A stretch of 64,000 bases of DNA from Anthopleura xanthogrammica (GCA_964019055.1 OZ025206.1:15907291-15971290); one strand, 5' to 3'; shown: positions 36,701 to 50,800, counted from the first letter of the stretch. The notes: generated from the letters alone by a model not told the origin. Program-made: numbers and translations.

Positions 36701-39700
36701 GATAAATCTTAATATCATTGATTAATTCCTTAAAACTTTTTATCGAACAGTTCATTTTCGTATGCGAAGGGTCAAGGTAACCACTCCATACCACAAAATA
36801 ACTGTCTACGAACACCAGAACATCAGCCTTGAATGCCACGCCTCAGATTTCAATAAGAAATATTTTACTTCCATTTGGAAACATAATGGAAAACCTCCTG
36901 AAGGTAATCAAACAGTTCATCAATTTAAAGGACCCAATCACGTGGTGTTGTGGTATAGGATTAACAATGTGACCCTGAAGGATGCTGGAAGCTATACATG
37001 TGGTGTCCAAACTCACAAGGGTGCGGATAGTCAAATGATACGGCTGAACGTGGAAAGAAGAGGTAAGATCTGCGAGATCATTATATGGCAGATATGATGT
37101 CATAATGATGTCTTCTTTATCATAGAAAATACAACCAATAGGCAATGTGCATCAAAGCTCACAAAGCACTCAGGGAAACTGAGTCAAGCAAAAATGGAAC
37201 AGCAAAATCAGAGAAAATATCAGAAAAAATTCCCCTGTTATTTTCGTCTGTTGAAATGCTTACGTTTCTATAGAAAATGTGGTAAAAATTGTCAGATGAA
37301 TTTTTAGAGGAGCCAAAAAAGCGTTAGGCGTAAATTTCCCATCATAATTTGTGCTTTGGCGGTATTATATTTTTTATTCAAATGTTCTATGGTGTGCGGG
37401 ATAACATAAAACAGCTCTTTATCTCCGAAAGAAATTTGGAGACTCTTTCTCCCTCACTGACATTCTATTAATTTTTGTTAGGCCCTCCTCGAGTTTCAAG
37501 CAAAAACCCAACAACATTCTCCAAGCTCGGGAGTTCTGCCAACCTTACTTGTACCTTGAGGTACGCAGACAGCGCTGATGTGAAAATGGAATGGACACAA
37601 ATCAACAACCAGAGGTTCTACGCAGACCCTGGACATTATAACAGTGAAAAAAAAAACATAAGGGATGGGAGCATAGTATACTCGCTGGTCATAAGGAATG
37701 TATCAGTACAATATTTTGGATGCTATAATTGTTATTTCAACACATCTCTTGGATCGGCCAGCTCTTCGGTTTGTCTTCGACTCAAACAGACCAATAAAGG
37801 TAAGGATAATAGATGGACAGGTATTCTGTAACAAATGGGGAATCGAGCCGCGACACGAGTGAAAAATGTTTGCGCATGCTCTGTGTGCAAATTAGTCGAA
37901 GACATCTTTTTACAAAATCCAAAATTAAGAGTTTTTGAAACTTAAGAGTAACTCTTTTCATGTTGTCTTGGTCTTACAAACCGCATATAATCACGAACAT
38001 TTCCTTTGCCGAAATCCTTGGTAAACTTGCTAAAACTTAAAACATGTGCCGCTGTGTCTATTTTTAACTACCTTGAAAAAAATCCTAAAACAACCCTATA
38101 CGGCTGAATAATTGAAAAAGTTTACCGCATGTTTGCAAAAAAAGGCATAAGAGAACACTTCAGCAGGCCTTTGTGTTTTAGGGATATTTTTATCAACGAA
38201 TATTACTATCACATGAAACCAAATATACAAAGAGACCGCGTTTGAATACATCAGTAGGTTTATCTGCTAATTGGAAGCCATTAATGGTATTTTGGTAGTT
38301 TATTTTAAAAATATGAAGACCAATCTAATTATGTACCGGAATAATAACTATCTTAGGACTCACTGGTTCGAGACGCGTTTCCTTTGATTTCGATGCACTA
38401 TACACTACTCACAGGTAGCCCAAGGGTATGATATGGCTACTAAAGATATGGCCGACGACCGACGACTGACAGATTCAAAATTATTCCTTAAAATATCTAA
38501 AAATATCATAAATATTGCTATTTTGAATGGCTTTACTTTTAGAATGTTTTATGTCTATTTTGTATCAGAAATGATTGTCAACTACCAATTTACAGTTTGG
38601 GTTCTCTATACTGGCTTTACTTCGAAAATTTTGGAGCAGTTTTCATGAATTTATAATGAATGTCAACCAACATGGCCACCACATCGTTATTTCATTCTCT
38701 AAGAAATGATCAATTGCAAACTACAAATAGACCGAGGGAGGGGGGGTACTCCCGAAAGGGGGGGGGTACCTTTTTCAGGCCGCAGGTATAGAAAAGGGGT
38801 GGGAATTTGTGAATGTTGGTATAAAAAGGGGTATAAAAGGGGTACCTTTTCCTGAAATTTGGTATATGAAAAGGTAAGGGGTCGAGAGTCCGGGCGGAGC
38901 ATCCCCGTATGAAACGACCCGACGTACCCCCCGGGAAATAGACCTTTCTCGAATTCCTCAAATACTCGTCTGGCTGTATTCCTTGACTATGGTATTTTAC
39001 GAACTCGAAAAATGTCTAGTTTAGAATTTTGTACTGTATCCCAAAAAGACTGTTTTATTTGAGGTTACTTTTGTTTTCAAATATTACCACAGAGTTCCTG
39101 ACCATTTATACCTCGTCGTCCGCGGATCCCTTATGGAAGACCACGGTTCCTGTGTTCCTGGTATGTCTCGTGGTATGCGTGGCGGGGTTTATAGCTGGTT
39201 TTTACGCAAGACGAAACAAACTAAGACGGTCAGGATTCCAGGGTAAGATTCAGTTTCTACTGAGAAACATGAAGTCTTTATTTGACTTCATTCCCTTTGA
39301 TTACTACTGTCTTTATTGCTGCTTTTTTAGCCTTTAACTGTAATTCCTTGTTCCGACTCCGCTTAGTTAACGGTTGCTATCGTCCACAACCTCAACGCAT
39401 CACCTAGATTATCTCAGCATTTTTAAATAAAATACTTTAATGGCGGGAAATTGATTATATATTGTTTCGATCGTTTACTGTACTGTGAAAATAAAATAAG
39501 ATAAAATTACCAGATAAACTGTGTAGTGCTCTTTCAAACAGATACTCTGCAGTTGTTTGTGGGACAGATTTTAATTCCACTGGGAAAACTGCTGCAACGG
39601 TGATTGGTACGCTATTGGTTGAGTCGGAACTAATGAATTGCTTAATTCTTTTCTTCTTTCTTTTATGATTTCTGCTGCTCTCTGCTTCTTGCTCCTTTTT

Positions 39701-40286
39701 CTCTCTCTTTCAATTTCTTTATATTTTCCATATATGAACGCACTTTTCCTCCCGTTTCCTCCGGCCTTTTACATCTTAGGATAATCTAACTACTTAATAT
39801 TAGTTGTTTTGCGCTTCTTTAGATGCCCCAGACCCTCGATCACCAGACGGCTACCAGTACGATGTGTTCATAACCTTCAGCAACAAAGATTTCCATTGGG
39901 TTAAAACAGAATTAATCCCACTGATAGAAAAACGCAACCTTAACTACTGCATTCACAACCGAGACTTCCAGCCTGGAAAAACCATCGTTGACAACATGGC
40001 CGACAGTGTGTACAACAGCCGGCGAATCCTAGCAGTGCTCTCCAAGAATTACATGTCCAGTACGTTTTGCAGAGGAGAACTAGATATGGCTTTGTGTCGG
40101 AACACTCTCCTTAAAGATTCTTCTTTGATTGCTATTCGAGTCGACGAAATAGAAAAGAAAAGACTTCCTAAGGCCTTACAAGGGAAGACTTTCTTGGACT
40201 ATTATGAAGATCAGGAAAAGTACCTTTGGGAAATTAGGTTGGCCAAACAATTAGCTTTAAAGGAAGAAGAGGAAAATAGTTTGTGA
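33792..40286 (+). CDS. IL-1R-like receptor: four Ig domains, TM, TIR
   Basis: Exons 33792-34140, 36091-36369, 36751-37062, 37482-37799, 39093-39242 and 39823-40286 join to 623 aa; all five introns are phase 1. A signal peptide ([15 protein letters not shown]) precedes four Ig-type domains, one per exon 1-4, each with paired Cys and core Trp (for example LNCTI, TWKKDG, GQYSCLA). The TM segment is about 437-458, followed by basic RRNKLRR. The TIR domain (about 482-610) has box 1 YDVFITFS, box 2 RDFQPG at 516-521 with the BB-loop Pro needed for MyD88-type signalling, and FCRGEL in the WCxxE position. This is the layout of the IL-1 receptor family, which usually has three Ig domains. Ligand unknown; innate immune signalling at the cell surface is inferred from the family. 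Confidence 0.9.
34186..35047. repeat. ATGG tetranucleotide array in intron 1 of TIR receptor
   Basis: About 846 bp of perfect ATGG (roughly 211 copies, 34186-35031), followed by a few imperfect units. It starts only 45 bp after the exon 1 donor site, and the seed AATGAATGAATG is visible between. All long MDGW or SIHP frames across it are by-products. Confidence 0.97.
36465..36575. repeat. GTTGCAT-type minisatellite in intron 2
   Basis: Degenerate tandem copies of TGTTGCATGTTGCATCAG and GTGTTGCTGGTTGCATGCTGA, between exons 2 and 3 of the TIR receptor. Confidence 0.8.
38720..38945. mobile_element. GGGGTACC-rich foldback element (intron 4)
   Basis: Left end GGGAGGGGGGGTACTCCC and right end GACGTACCCCCCGGGAA are inverted. 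The interior repeats GGGGTACCTTTT and GGTATA. It lies in intron 4 of the TIR receptor. Confidence 0.55.
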
Positions 40287-41889
40287 TATGAAAAAAAAAG
40301 AGATTTTGTATTCTTAGTTTTTCTAGATACTTGTTAGGTATAGATTTGTAAAAAGTCTTAGTTGAAAAATACGTAAATATAACGATATATAATTTCCAGA
40401 ATCTGATTTATGAACATGATGAAAGTATTTTTCTAGAGTCTGGTTATTATTTAGAGGGGTGTTGGTACAAAATGATGTATAACATGCCATAATTATCTTG
40501 AACTCCCTTCTTTAAAGCACAAAGCACATTTTTTCTATATCTTTGCAAACGATTTCCATGGCAACATGGATGCCATTACTTTTTGCTAGCGCTACAAGTT
40601 TCTTCAGAATGGTTTCCGTCGAAGTCAACTTGTGTATAGTTGGTTTTCGTGGCCGTCTCAGAGGATACTTCCATAGACATCGTTTTCGATCACTTAGAAT
40701 TATCTGAATGGCAAGATTTCAATATAAAACTACGCGGATAACAAACATTACAGGCGGTGTTTGTAGGTACCGCTGACCAGCATGCCAGACGAACGAACAT
40801 GACTTTTTAATTATGAGGTTCATGACATTCATTCAGCTGATTGAAAACCTATATTCTACCAAAGTCGCTCGAAGAAGTGATCTTGGTTATGAACTAGCTA
40901 GCTAATTGGGTTGGAAGAGCTGCATTCATTGTGTGATAGCAACAGAAATTACATGGATTAAAAAAAATGAATTAAAAATTAAGAAAAGAGTAGAAATTCA
41001 GAACGAGAGATAGCAAGTTAGGTGTGCAATAGATCCCGAGTAAAATTTCGTAGCAAAGGACTTTGCTGGTCTAACAAGATGGAGCAATATAAAATTTCTC
41101 AGTTAAACATTTCGACTCTTCTTGCGGTTAAAAAGTGTACACAAATGAAAACGTTTCAGCTAATATAGGGAACAATTTTTTTAGAATGACACGAAAAGCG
41201 TTCCAGTTAAAAAATGTGTATTTGTTGATAAATTACGAGTCAACTAAAATCTTTAGTGAGATCCTGGGCGGATCCACACGAGAAAAACACCAAACCAGAA
41301 AAAACTATATCCTTCGAAATTCAATAAAAAGAGTGTATTTGAATTGAAATATTTTTTACCAGCAAAAGATTTTTATTTATTCCCTATCTTTCGAACTCTC
41401 GTCCATCATCAGGGAAATACAGTCAATGGGTTAGCAAAACTTACAATCTTTTATAGACCTAAGAATTAGCAATTCAAATAATGTCCGAAAGCTAGGAAAT
41501 GAATAAAAATCTTTTGCTGGTGAAACATATTTGAATTCAAAAATGAAGCTACCCAGCAACATATTGTAGTATATAATAGTGTGAGTGTTATAACGTATTA
41601 CATATCTTCAAACCTGCAGTAGGATTACAAAGTCGACCCGGGGGGGGGGGGGGGGGGGTGCACCCCTTAGATTCAAAGGGAAAAACAATATTTTGTATTG
41701 GTTTATCTTAATTCGAAATAGGGTCACAAAGTCGACCTAGAGGGGTGAACAGCCCCTGCACCCCTCTCCTGGATCCATCTCTGAACCAGATGTTTGTCGG
41801 AATATTATGTAGCAGATGAGACCACCTGACCTGTTGAGTTGTACAGCGGCATCATGATATTCACGTATGATTGGATCGCAGTTCGGTGA
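40287..41889. other. Convergent 3' region between TIR receptor and GABA-B-like gene
   Basis: The two genes converge here, so it should hold both 3' UTRs. An AATAAA lies at about 41322 on the plus strand. A foldback element (41339-41540) and a poly-G run (about 41640-41658) are present. No other gene seen. Confidence 0.55.
41339..41540. mobile_element. Foldback element with hammerhead-like core
   Basis: Arms 41339-41392 and 41488-41540 share TTGAATT, CCAGCAAAAGATTTTTATT and a CGAAAG block. On the minus strand the left part reads CCCTGATGATGGACGAGAG followed by TTCGAAAG, which resembles a hammerhead core (CUGAUGA, a GNRA-capped stem, GAAA). An unpaired base next to the core makes activity uncertain. 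Confidence 0.5.
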
Positions 41890-44800
41890 TTAAGTAGATT
41901 CTGATTTTCGCCCTTCTGCGGATTCGTCCTTTTTTTCTGGTGCGATGGTGGTTCCACACAATCTTGGCGGAAGGTACGAAGGATTTAAAAACATCTGTGA
42001 CGAACGGTATGTGACCACACTACATCCTTTAGGGTCGACTGGACCTGGTGGCTGAACTCTCTTTAGAGCTATTACCTGTAAAAGTTAAGAGTTGTTTACA
42101 ATGAATAGTTAGGAAATTTATAATGGTAGGAGCCTATTAATAGAAGAAGGATCATGTTTTCAAAGACTCGACCGCAAGTTGACAGCAGTATTTTAATATT
42201 CTCTTTATTGCGTGCGTTCGTCTTCTAGACGCTCTCATTAAGAAATCTTTATTAACGATGTGTGATGGGCCTCCAGTTCTCGACCCTTCGAAAAAATCCA
42301 AATAAATCCCTTTCTGCTAAGTAAATGTTTCCTAGTTTGAAATGCAAGTTCCGCCTCGAGGGGATCACCACGTTATCGTAATGGGGCGGTTTTCGCGTCT
42401 CAATGACCCATACAGCTATATGTTGGCTGGGGTCTTAGACTCCTGGTAGGCACACCCATACCTAACCGCTTGAAGAGTAGGAACCAGACTAAGTGTGATC
42501 TCATGGGCGGAGGGTTGATAACCGTTTCCCTTAAAACTGCATTATTGAGGAGAAACAGAAAGTTTACAATTCCAGCAATTGTATCATTACGCAACTCCGT
42601 TCGGCTGCTATATATGTAATTATTTATCAAAGTATCTATCAAACCAGAGGCCTTATGTGCCACGAGGCGCGAAGTGGATAGGTTAATCCAAGTTGGGTCG
42701 ATAAAAGTGGCGTAGTGCTTTATTTTAAAAGGACCTTAAATGAAAAAATGTCTCCGTCATATTTCGTGATTTTTAATCTTATTTTTATTAGTGATTGGAT
42801 AAGCTTACCTTTGGTAAAAACATCAGCGCGATGATAAGACTCGTGGAAATCAATGCGAAGAAGGAAGCGATACAGAAAGTGAAATTTGGATATTCTTTAA
42901 CGAAGATCAACACAGGAATCCCAACCAAGGAAGACACGAGTATCGTGTAGACAGATATGGCGATGTTACGAGAATCGTTCAGCTCGGAGTAACTCACGTT
43001 ACGAGTTTCCCAAGCGAGAAATGCGCCAAATAATAGTAGCACTCCTGAAAAAAGGCAAGAATGCATACCTCATCATAATTCATTTTACTGCAGTAAATGA
43101 AAGGTTATCAGTTCAGGTTTTTTTTTGTAATTGAAAGAAATATGAAAGAAGCGGAGCAAAAGCAGAACAAAGAATCCTCCAAAAAATACACAATGTTCAC
43201 CATGATCCATATTTTTTCCCCCTTTTCTTCGTTCATTCTTTCTTTCATTTTTCTTGTTTTCTCTTTCTTTCTTTTTTTATCCGATTCCTATGAGTTCTTG
43301 TAAGACATCTTTCGCAGTATGCAGCAGAGTGTATATCAAAATGGCTCAAGATGAGTTTTTCTTAGCTCAATCGACCAGTAAAAATGGTATGACACGATCT
43401 CTTCATATGTAATGCTAACGACCAAGGCAATAGCAATTTGTCGTCATTTGGTACCTCTCAGAATATTTCTGAGATAGTGAACATGGTGCATTGTGGTATA
43501 GCTTTGTTACAAACATCTTTTGTTCGTCATTCCTTTTATTGTGTTTTTTTGGGGAAGCTAGACCACAATGCATCCTGTTTATAGGCTTGTGATATTTGCA
43601 GCCTATCTTGCGAGTCTGCCAAAAGTGAGTGTTTTCCACTCACCTTTATAACAAATGAGGATTCCTTCCCAGATACTGATGTTAGTACTTGAACAGACTT
43701 CCACATATGGTCTTAAGTGTGCCAAACCATTGTTCTCCTGGCACAAGAACAATAATGTTTTTACAAGAAATAAAAGGAATTATAATTAATTCTTGCTTTA
43801 CTAAATGTTTATGTGTGGACTGCTCTGAAATGTTATGAAAAACTCATATGTTCTAAGGTGGAGGTAAGGGCTCAGGTTCTTATACTTCTTTTTGTTACGA
43901 TACCTTAGCAAAATACCAAGATACGGAGCGTATAGGATCAAGGAATTGCCAGGCGGACAACACGATAATATCGATTACCAACAAACTGATCACAATGGCA
44001 AAGAGATGACGATCTTTTATTGCCTAAAAACAAACACAACAAGAACAATGTGAGCCAAGCCGAGCACTATGGCTTTGTACCTTACAGAAAAATGAAAGAA
44101 AATCGATCAATGGAGATATTGTCCGAATGCCGGACTGCTTGTTAACTCGACAGCCTAACCCACTGACCGTCAAACCATACAGACATAAAAAGAAAACCCG
44201 ACATGACAGGAGACAGACAGACAGACAGATTTTAGTGTGAGAAAATATATTGACGAACAAGCAGAAAGACAGTCGACGCGTGCACATAGAAGATGCACAA
44301 TTATTATTTATGCCACACTTTTCTTTGACTAACCTTCCTCTCAGTCGTATTTAGAGTAAATATAACATGAATTCTCCATGTTCTTGCAAACAAGGCGCCA
44401 TACGACATGGTGAACCCGATACACATGAGCCATGCTTCTACCTGCGTGTGAAGGGAATATCATGATCAAAAGATGGCTGTATCTCAACTAAAAACGGCCA
44501 AAATGGTGGTTCGAATAAAATGATACCCCCGTAAAGTTTGCGCAAGATTGGTTGTTACACACCTATTTCAATTAAGGTTGATGACGGGAGGCTGAATGCT
44601 CACTCATAAATATTGCAAATGCATAGTTGCAATCATGCTTGAATGGTGTTGAATTACTAATTTGTGTTACTTATCGCATTAGTTCACAAAAATTCATGTT
44701 GACAACTAAAATTGTTCTTGGTCTCAGATCCACTATTACAGAACTCCCGTTACCAATGTTAATTGAAATAGGTGTATCCTGGACCAAAATGTGCGCATAC

Positions 44801-47800
44801 AACGTTCAGGAGGTTGTCTCACTTCTACCACTAACCCACAACCCTACCCTCCCCCTCCCACTCCCACTCCCCCTCCCCCCAGAGACTACTGAGAAAACAT
44901 GAAAGACGTAAAGAAGATTATGGATAACCCTCAGTATTATTACCTGACACACTATATCAAGGTAATATTGCGATACCATGGAGCTATCGATTCCATTTAG
45001 AGGAACCACTAGATAGACAAGGCAACATCCCAGGAGTATTAATACGTTGAGTCGAGGACTGCTCATCTTTACAAACCTGAAGCAAGAATATATAATATAT
45101 ATAGAATATAATGGTTTAGACTTTGGGCGAAGAAAAGGGGAAGGGGTCTTGAGTACAAAGTGGTATATAACAGACTAGCGGCAACAATCAACTAATGATT
45201 CGAAACGAGTGGATTTGGGAACTTGTAGACATTTCCCTAATTCGCTTGAATGACCACAGAACAAGAATTCAAGTCGAGGCTGGGGTTTTCTATCCATGAA
45301 TTTACTGTATTGTTATTATAACAAGCCGATTTCGGGAAAAGTGTAATCGTCGCACGGGGACTGAGAAATGCCACTTTCGATAGATCTCAAAATTTGCCAT
45401 AGTATGCCATAATGTAAACGATTCTTGTCTACACAAATGCTTTGCCAATTCTTTGAGCGGCATATTAGCCATATTCCCATTCGTTTCTTTCAAGAGAAAT
45501 CGTTTTGATATCACTTAATAACAAAAATCTCGTTGTCCTACCCAATATAGATGGTTGGAGGGAGCGGGTCTTTTAAAATTATGGTACGTAGATGGATTGA
45601 ACCCGAATTCGAGAATCATTTGGTGCGCCAATATACCTAATATATGTACACAAGCAAGAACAAATGCCAAACACAGGAAGCCCAAATACACTTTTATAAT
45701 GTAACTATTCGATAATGCGCAAATGAGATAGATTTAGAAATTTTTTTGGAGGGAATCTATGAATCCAACATACCTTACATTTCGATAATGAACATTAAAG
45801 ATCAAGAACATCAAAGTAATAAGGATACCGATACACGAGAGAACAACCACAAAAATGTAAAGACCAAAGTTGACGACTACTAGCTCGTCTTGTATGACCA
45901 GTCTGTCCTTGGGAGGATGGCCGTCTTGAAAAACAGAAAAAAAATAGCTCAATAAATAGCAAACAAAATAGCTAAACAAATAACAAACAAAATAGTAAAT
46001 AAGCAGATGGCAAACACACAAGTAATTAACAAAGATAACATGCTGAAAACTCATTAAATTTCATTTCTTTCTGAAGCGTAAAATTTGCTTTATTTCCAAA
46101 TTTGCCTTGTTTCGATGCTTTTTATGTTTTTATGTTTTTATGTCTCTTGTTTTCCCGCCAGTGCGCCACATACTAGTAACATGATACACTCAGTCCTACA
46201 TTTAAATGTGACCCAGTTCCTTAACCCACCACGGACATGTTTCCTGCATTCATAAAAAGTCTTTAAACAATTCTGGAATTCTGTTTTTTTTGTTGTTTTT
46301 TTCTTAATATCATACCTGGCCAGTAAAACGATGCGTTGCTGTAAAGTACGATCTTGTTATGGCGCATATCGTAGTATCCTAGAGTCACCAGTTTGTCATC
46401 TGTAACGAAGTGAAAAGTTGTGAATAAGAAAAATAATAAGATATATTCGATTCCTAGCAGTTTTCAATCCGCCTGGGGGAAGTATACGAAGTTACAGTAT
46501 TAATATTGTGGATATTTTTATTTCCATAAAAGAAATGAGTAAATTTGACTATGTTGTTTTGTGTGGTGGCAGCAAAGCAAGAAGGTTCATAGTTCATGGT
46601 CATTAAATACCCTGTAACCTCACACAATAGTCTCCTTCACAGTTCCCGGCGTCATCTTGGAAGGTAGCCGGGCCTTTGCATCGAAGTGAGACGAACGGTG
46701 AGCTTGCAATGATAGAGACATATGTTAAAAAAGATCTCTATCATTGCAAGCCTGCCGTTCGTCTCGCTTCGATGCAAAGGCCCGGCTAGAAGATGGCGCA
46801 GGGAACTGCGAAGGAGACTATTCTTTTGGCTTCTATCTGTTTCTTGTCAAAGAAAAGAACTGAGTGAGAGACTACATGAGGTAAACGACGTACCGTAACC
46901 ATGGATAGATACAAAGTAACTTCATAACTTTTCAATAGCTTCTCTCTTAAATCCAAGTTATCTTAGCTTTAAACACCTGACATTGTGGGAGTTGGTATGT
47001 TAAAAACAATTTAAGCTATAAACATTGGCTCAGTTCAATAACTAAGTCCTGCCACAAACCTTGAAATTGCATGATGTATTGCGAGCCAATGCGGTCACCA
47101 TGTCTGTCAAAACTGACTGGGCCCTATTTGGGACAAAAATAAACAGAATAAAGAGTGATTCAAGGGTTAATGTTGTAACATCTCTAGGATAGTCCGCTTC
47201 AAAGTTCTCTGCGCCATCTTGAAAGGTGCCCATGCCTTTGCATCGAAGCAAGACATGAGTTTACCTGTTGCAATGAAAGAGATCTGTGAATAATTGACCA
47301 AGGTGTTAAGAAAAGGCTCTATCATTGCAAGGTCACCTCATGTCTCGCTTCCATGCAAAGGCACTGCAGAGAATGGCTCAAAGAACTGTGATAGGAACTA
47401 TTATATGATGAAATGTCGACGGTAACAGTGGTGATAGTGTTTGGTTTCGCGCACACATACGGGTTTATAATCACAAGCATTATATATATTTTTATTTAAA
47501 TCAAATCAAATATATATTATTTGACTTACCGTCATGCCATCGAAGGACAAGCTGTACAGTATACTTTTGAACAACCCAGCGGTCTCATTATCATTGTATG
47601 TAAAGTTTTCAATACCCTTGCCTTGAGCCTGCAGTATGTCTATAGATTTGTTCAGCGTGAGTGCCATTGCTAAAACTGCGTCATACCCCATGGTGTAGTA
47701 AATATCATGATCGTAGGTCGATTGATTGATTGCTCTCTTGTACCGATCTATGACGTCAGCTATTGTCTTAAGAATGCAAAGTAATACGAGAACTGAGCTA

Positions 47801-50800
47801 ATAATGATAAACAATAAGCCGAAACTATCTAACAGCATGCAACATGCATGCAACAAAACCTTCACCAACTTTTTTTGAAATAGCTGTATATATGGTATTT
47901 TTTGACAGCGTTTGGCATCTCGAATATATTTATAAAATAAATCCCATCTATCTATTTTGTGAAATATTTCTTATGTTAGATTATTAGCAGTTTCTCACCT
48001 TCCCAGTTGGCAGTTTCTGTGCCCAGTTGTTCGAAATAAGTCCTTCGATAGTAGAAAGATAGTTTCCAGCGGCTTCTTTAATCTGCGCAGGCGTACACGT
48101 AACATTGTCATCTACTTTGTTCCACCAATCAATGCTGAACCAGCCAGGAAGAAACCAGAGGTATTTGGAACCATAGATACCTTGTCTGTAGGCCTTCGAA
48201 ATATTAGAAAAAAACCCACGACATCAATGTTCTTTCACAATCCGAATGTTAGATTCAATAAATGTGCAGTGCATTCAATAAATGTGCAGTGCAAGTCCCT
48301 TACTAGGTCATCTCGTTTCCAAATTCGGGATGTACAAATAAGTCATTAAAGTATTAAAGTAATTGCCGGTCAGTTTGTCTCATTCAATCATTTCGTTTTG
48401 GTTATTTGTTTTTATAAAATAACTTTGACATTACGCGCGCTCTGATTGGTCAAAAAGCCATGTTTTATGAGAGTATAATACATGCTCGCGTCATTTTTTT
48501 CTCTCTCTGCTTCTTAAAAGCATTTGAGCGCTAGTTATTTTATAAAAGCAATAAAAAAAAACAGTTTTCCGTGTATTATACTCTGATAAAGACACTTGGG
48601 ATGTGGAGAGAACACTTGAGAAGCTGGAAACCACTCCGCTACGCGTCGTGGTTTCCTACGCTTCTCTCGTGTCTTTATCCCGCGTGTCTTTATCAGAGTA
48701 TAATACACGGAAAACTGTTTTTTATTCCTTAAATAATACATCTATTCTAGTCTGCATTAATGCCAGAGGATTGGGGGAGGGGGGGGGGGGGAGATCTCAT
48801 AGAAAATTACTTTTGAGCTCAATGGGTAGCATCTCCATTTTTCATGCAGAGAATGAGGGGAAAGGAGACCAAAACGTTATTGCCCCCCCCCCCCTGACAT
48901 ACATAAAAAATGCAGCCTTTAATCATACCTCGCATAGTACAATTCTTGCTTGGTTTTCATAAAACATTCCATATATAATACGAGCATCCTCTTCCTACAA
49001 TGGATCATTTGAAACGGCAAGATAATGAGAACCGCCCAACAACGCGTACGTACCCAAAAAAAATACCGAAGAAAGCTAAAACGGTACCTTGATTTTACTA
49101 ATTTGCTGCTTTGCGTCATCGACGAATGCTTCAGTAGTCAAACGAGTGAAGTTCCTTGCTGACAAGAGGTCATGGAAATGACTAACGGTCTGAAAAAAAA
49201 GCCATTAGTAAAAAAATATCCGAAAAAATAACAGAATTTGGGTAACTGTGCACCAACTTGACTAGTTAACAACTTACCGGAGAAAAAACCAATGCACTAC
49301 TTTGTATCGTTGCTATTCTTGACCATCCAAACATTTCCATGAATGAAATCCTTGGAGGATTGCCAGCATACTCGGGCTGGTTAGTCCGAAAGAACAAAGG
49401 AAAGTTTTTTTTGTCGGACAGAAAAGACGATGATGCAATGTAGCTTATCTAAATAGACCAAAAAATCATTATTTGTTCTTTCGATACTATTTTCACTGTT
49501 GTTTGACTCTCAAGCAATAGATCCCTTTCGTGCGACGTCAAAGCAGCTCAATTTGGATGACAAAACAAAATAATTTCAATCTCCTGAGAATTGGAAACCT
49601 ATTGTTTTATCCTCCAAATTGAGTTGCATTCCGACGTGCTGCAAGAGGTCTATTCATAGTTTGTAACCATTCCCATTAGACCGGTCATGTTGGTGCATGG
49701 TATTACCAGGAGATGTATAGACCCTTTTAATAAATCCTACAATGCTTTATTTTCCGCGTTTGATGTCAAATTTATTCTTTTGAAAATTGTTCTTTTGAAC
49801 GGAATTGAAAAGGATAAATTTGACGTCTAATGCGGAAAATAAAGCATTGTAGGATTTATTAAAAGTGTCTATATTTTTAAGACTGATAACTTTAACATAG
49901 CCACGATGCCGTCGCAACGTCCAAATTATAAGTGAGATTGTCTTATAAAAGGTAAAACATTCAAGTAAAGGCTTTTAGTTTGGATATGAAAAAGAAATAA
50001 TACTCAAGGGAATTGGGCCGAATGGAAAAGCATTGCGCTTATAACTTTCTTGATATGGATTTGCAAGACATTTGTCAGAAATCGGGAAACGTGATTGACA
50101 TATAATTACTTCTAGACACATACCGGTGAAGGATAGATACGAATTGTCATGTGATCCGGTGTTGACCTTCAGTACACTGACTAACCAAACAATTATTACA
50201 TTTATGGTTAAATTTTATTACATTTATGGTGGGGTTCGATTATTACATTTATGGTTAAATTTTATTACATTTATGGTGGGGTTCGATTATTACATTTATG
50301 GTTAAATTTTATTACATTTATGGTGGGGTCCATTATTACATTTATGGTTGATTTTATTACATTTATGGTGGGTATTACATTTATGGTTGATTTCTATTAC
50401 ATTTATGGTGGGTATTACATTTATGGTTGTTATTACATTTATGGGTGATACAGCTTTTCTCTCTGTCAGTTGAATTATCATTCCCTCAAGCTGGTATTAT
50501 TTCTATGTTTACCAGAAAGGAACGTCAAAAGTCTTATCACCAAGAAAAGTACAGTAAGAAGACAATCTAAGATGTAATAATGAAATCCAAATACGTTTCA
50601 AAAAGAGTGGTACTATGATTACCTCTATGAGATTCCAGTATGGGGAGGCCTCTGCAATCGATTGAGTGGACAATGAGCAATCACCACCGATAATCATGAC
50701 TATTTGAGGGTTGTCTTGAATTAGCTTCACGAACTGATAAAAGGCGTATCCCTTGTCACACTGAAAAATCATGCAGACTAACATTAGCAGAAGAACATTT

